Positions 63,945 through 64,000 of a stretch of DNA of 64,000 bases are shown here, piece by piece. How positions within the stretch are numbered: the stretch's first letter is position 1; the number at the start of each line of letters is the position of its first letter. The position numbers and the translations under genes were made by a program. The DNA comes from AP-15 sp963701815. Its GTDB lineage: Bacteria > Pseudomonadota > Alphaproteobacteria > ATCC43930 > CGMCC-115725. Under the pieces are notes generated by a model. The model did no database searches and was not told the origin of the DNA. It was given only the letters and a program-made list of their open reading frames with translations. Location of the stretch: the NCBI GenBank assembly GCA_963701815.1, contig CAVPBN010000041.1:1-64000 (forward strand). Reading direction: 5' to 3'.

Positions 63945-64000
63945 TCATCGCCGCGCCGCGCGGATTGCGCGCCACAGGCGCTCGGGGGTGGCCGGCATCG
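63945..64000 (-). CDS. C-terminal end of a second CoxL-like molybdenum hydroxylase subunit (partial)
   Basis: The last 17 codons of a gene entering from the right edge on the minus strand, reading PATPERLWRAIRAARR and ending TGA at 63945. This is nearly identical to the end of the CoxL-like protein at 50688 (PATPERVWRAIRTARR), which identifies it as a xanthine dehydrogenase family large subunit. The short stretch limits confidence. It would lie 92 bp upstream of the methyltransferase gene. Confidence 0.7.
   Translation of the reverse strand, partial: MPATPERLWRAIRAARR

Overview
The window is GC-rich DNA, with coding on both strands and short intergenic gaps. It looks like an alphaproteobacterial chromosome, probably an environmental member of the Rhodospirillales sensu lato. 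This rests on gene content and order: purE-purK next to a YdcH/DUF465 gene, glnB-glnA behind a sigma-54-type promoter, a uvrC-pgsA-mobB-moeA-moaD-moaE run, a cobalamin-dependent ribonucleotide reductase, and many soil-type catabolic enzymes. No rRNA, tRNA, CRISPR array or intact mobile element was seen.

Layout. 1-8.7 kb: a ThDP-dependent enzyme and a CoxG-like protein (minus strand), divergent from a BisC-type molybdoenzyme, then an EcsC protein, a tricarballylate-dehydrogenase-like flavoprotein and a sulfatase. 8.9-9.2 kb: remnant of an IS1182-type transposase. 9.3-18 kb: purEK, two YdcH-like small proteins, ubiX, a DUF4126 membrane protein, a haloacid dehalogenase, an AT-richer four-helix membrane protein, fumC, and a repeat-filled gap with a tandem 165-bp repeat. 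18-24.3 kb: nrdJ, then an unusual three-gene minus-strand operon (membrane-anchored unknown protein, membrane-anchored CbbX-like AAA+ ATPase, Sel1-repeat/PDZ protein) and an MlaC-like lipid-binding protein. 24.5-29.1 kb: Na+/H+ antiporter, cyclic-nucleotide-gated K+ channel and FtsH. 29.2-32 kb: a DUF4157 protein with a nuclease-like C-terminus and a downstream candidate immunity gene, the most interesting locus here. 32.2-36.6 kb: glnA, glnB, an aminotransferase and an NHL beta-propeller protein. 36.7-48.3 kb: enoyl-CoA hydratase, lipoprotein, DUF1254 protein, uvrB, SDR, uvrC, pgsA and molybdenum-cofactor genes. 48.4-64 kb: an accessory catabolic region with a TetR/MFS pair sharing a double palindromic operator, CoxL-type molybdenum hydroxylase, amidohydrolase, PEP-mutase-like lyase, isochorismatase-like protein, TrmO, MFS, LLM flavoenzyme, aldehyde dehydrogenase with a decayed neighbour, CMD protein, an orphan RelB-like antitoxin, a broken DNA methyltransferase and the end of another CoxL.

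Two themes link the genes. Molybdenum recurs: a BisC-type enzyme, two CoxL-type subunits, a CoxG-like protein and the mobB-moeA-moaD-moaE cofactor genes. The second is nitrogen control at glnBA. At least 13 genes, including fumC, glnB and moeA, carry single-base frameshifts; nearly all are one extra base beside a C or G run. Most are probably sequencing or assembly errors rather than real pseudogenes, so coordinates of these genes span the shifted frames.
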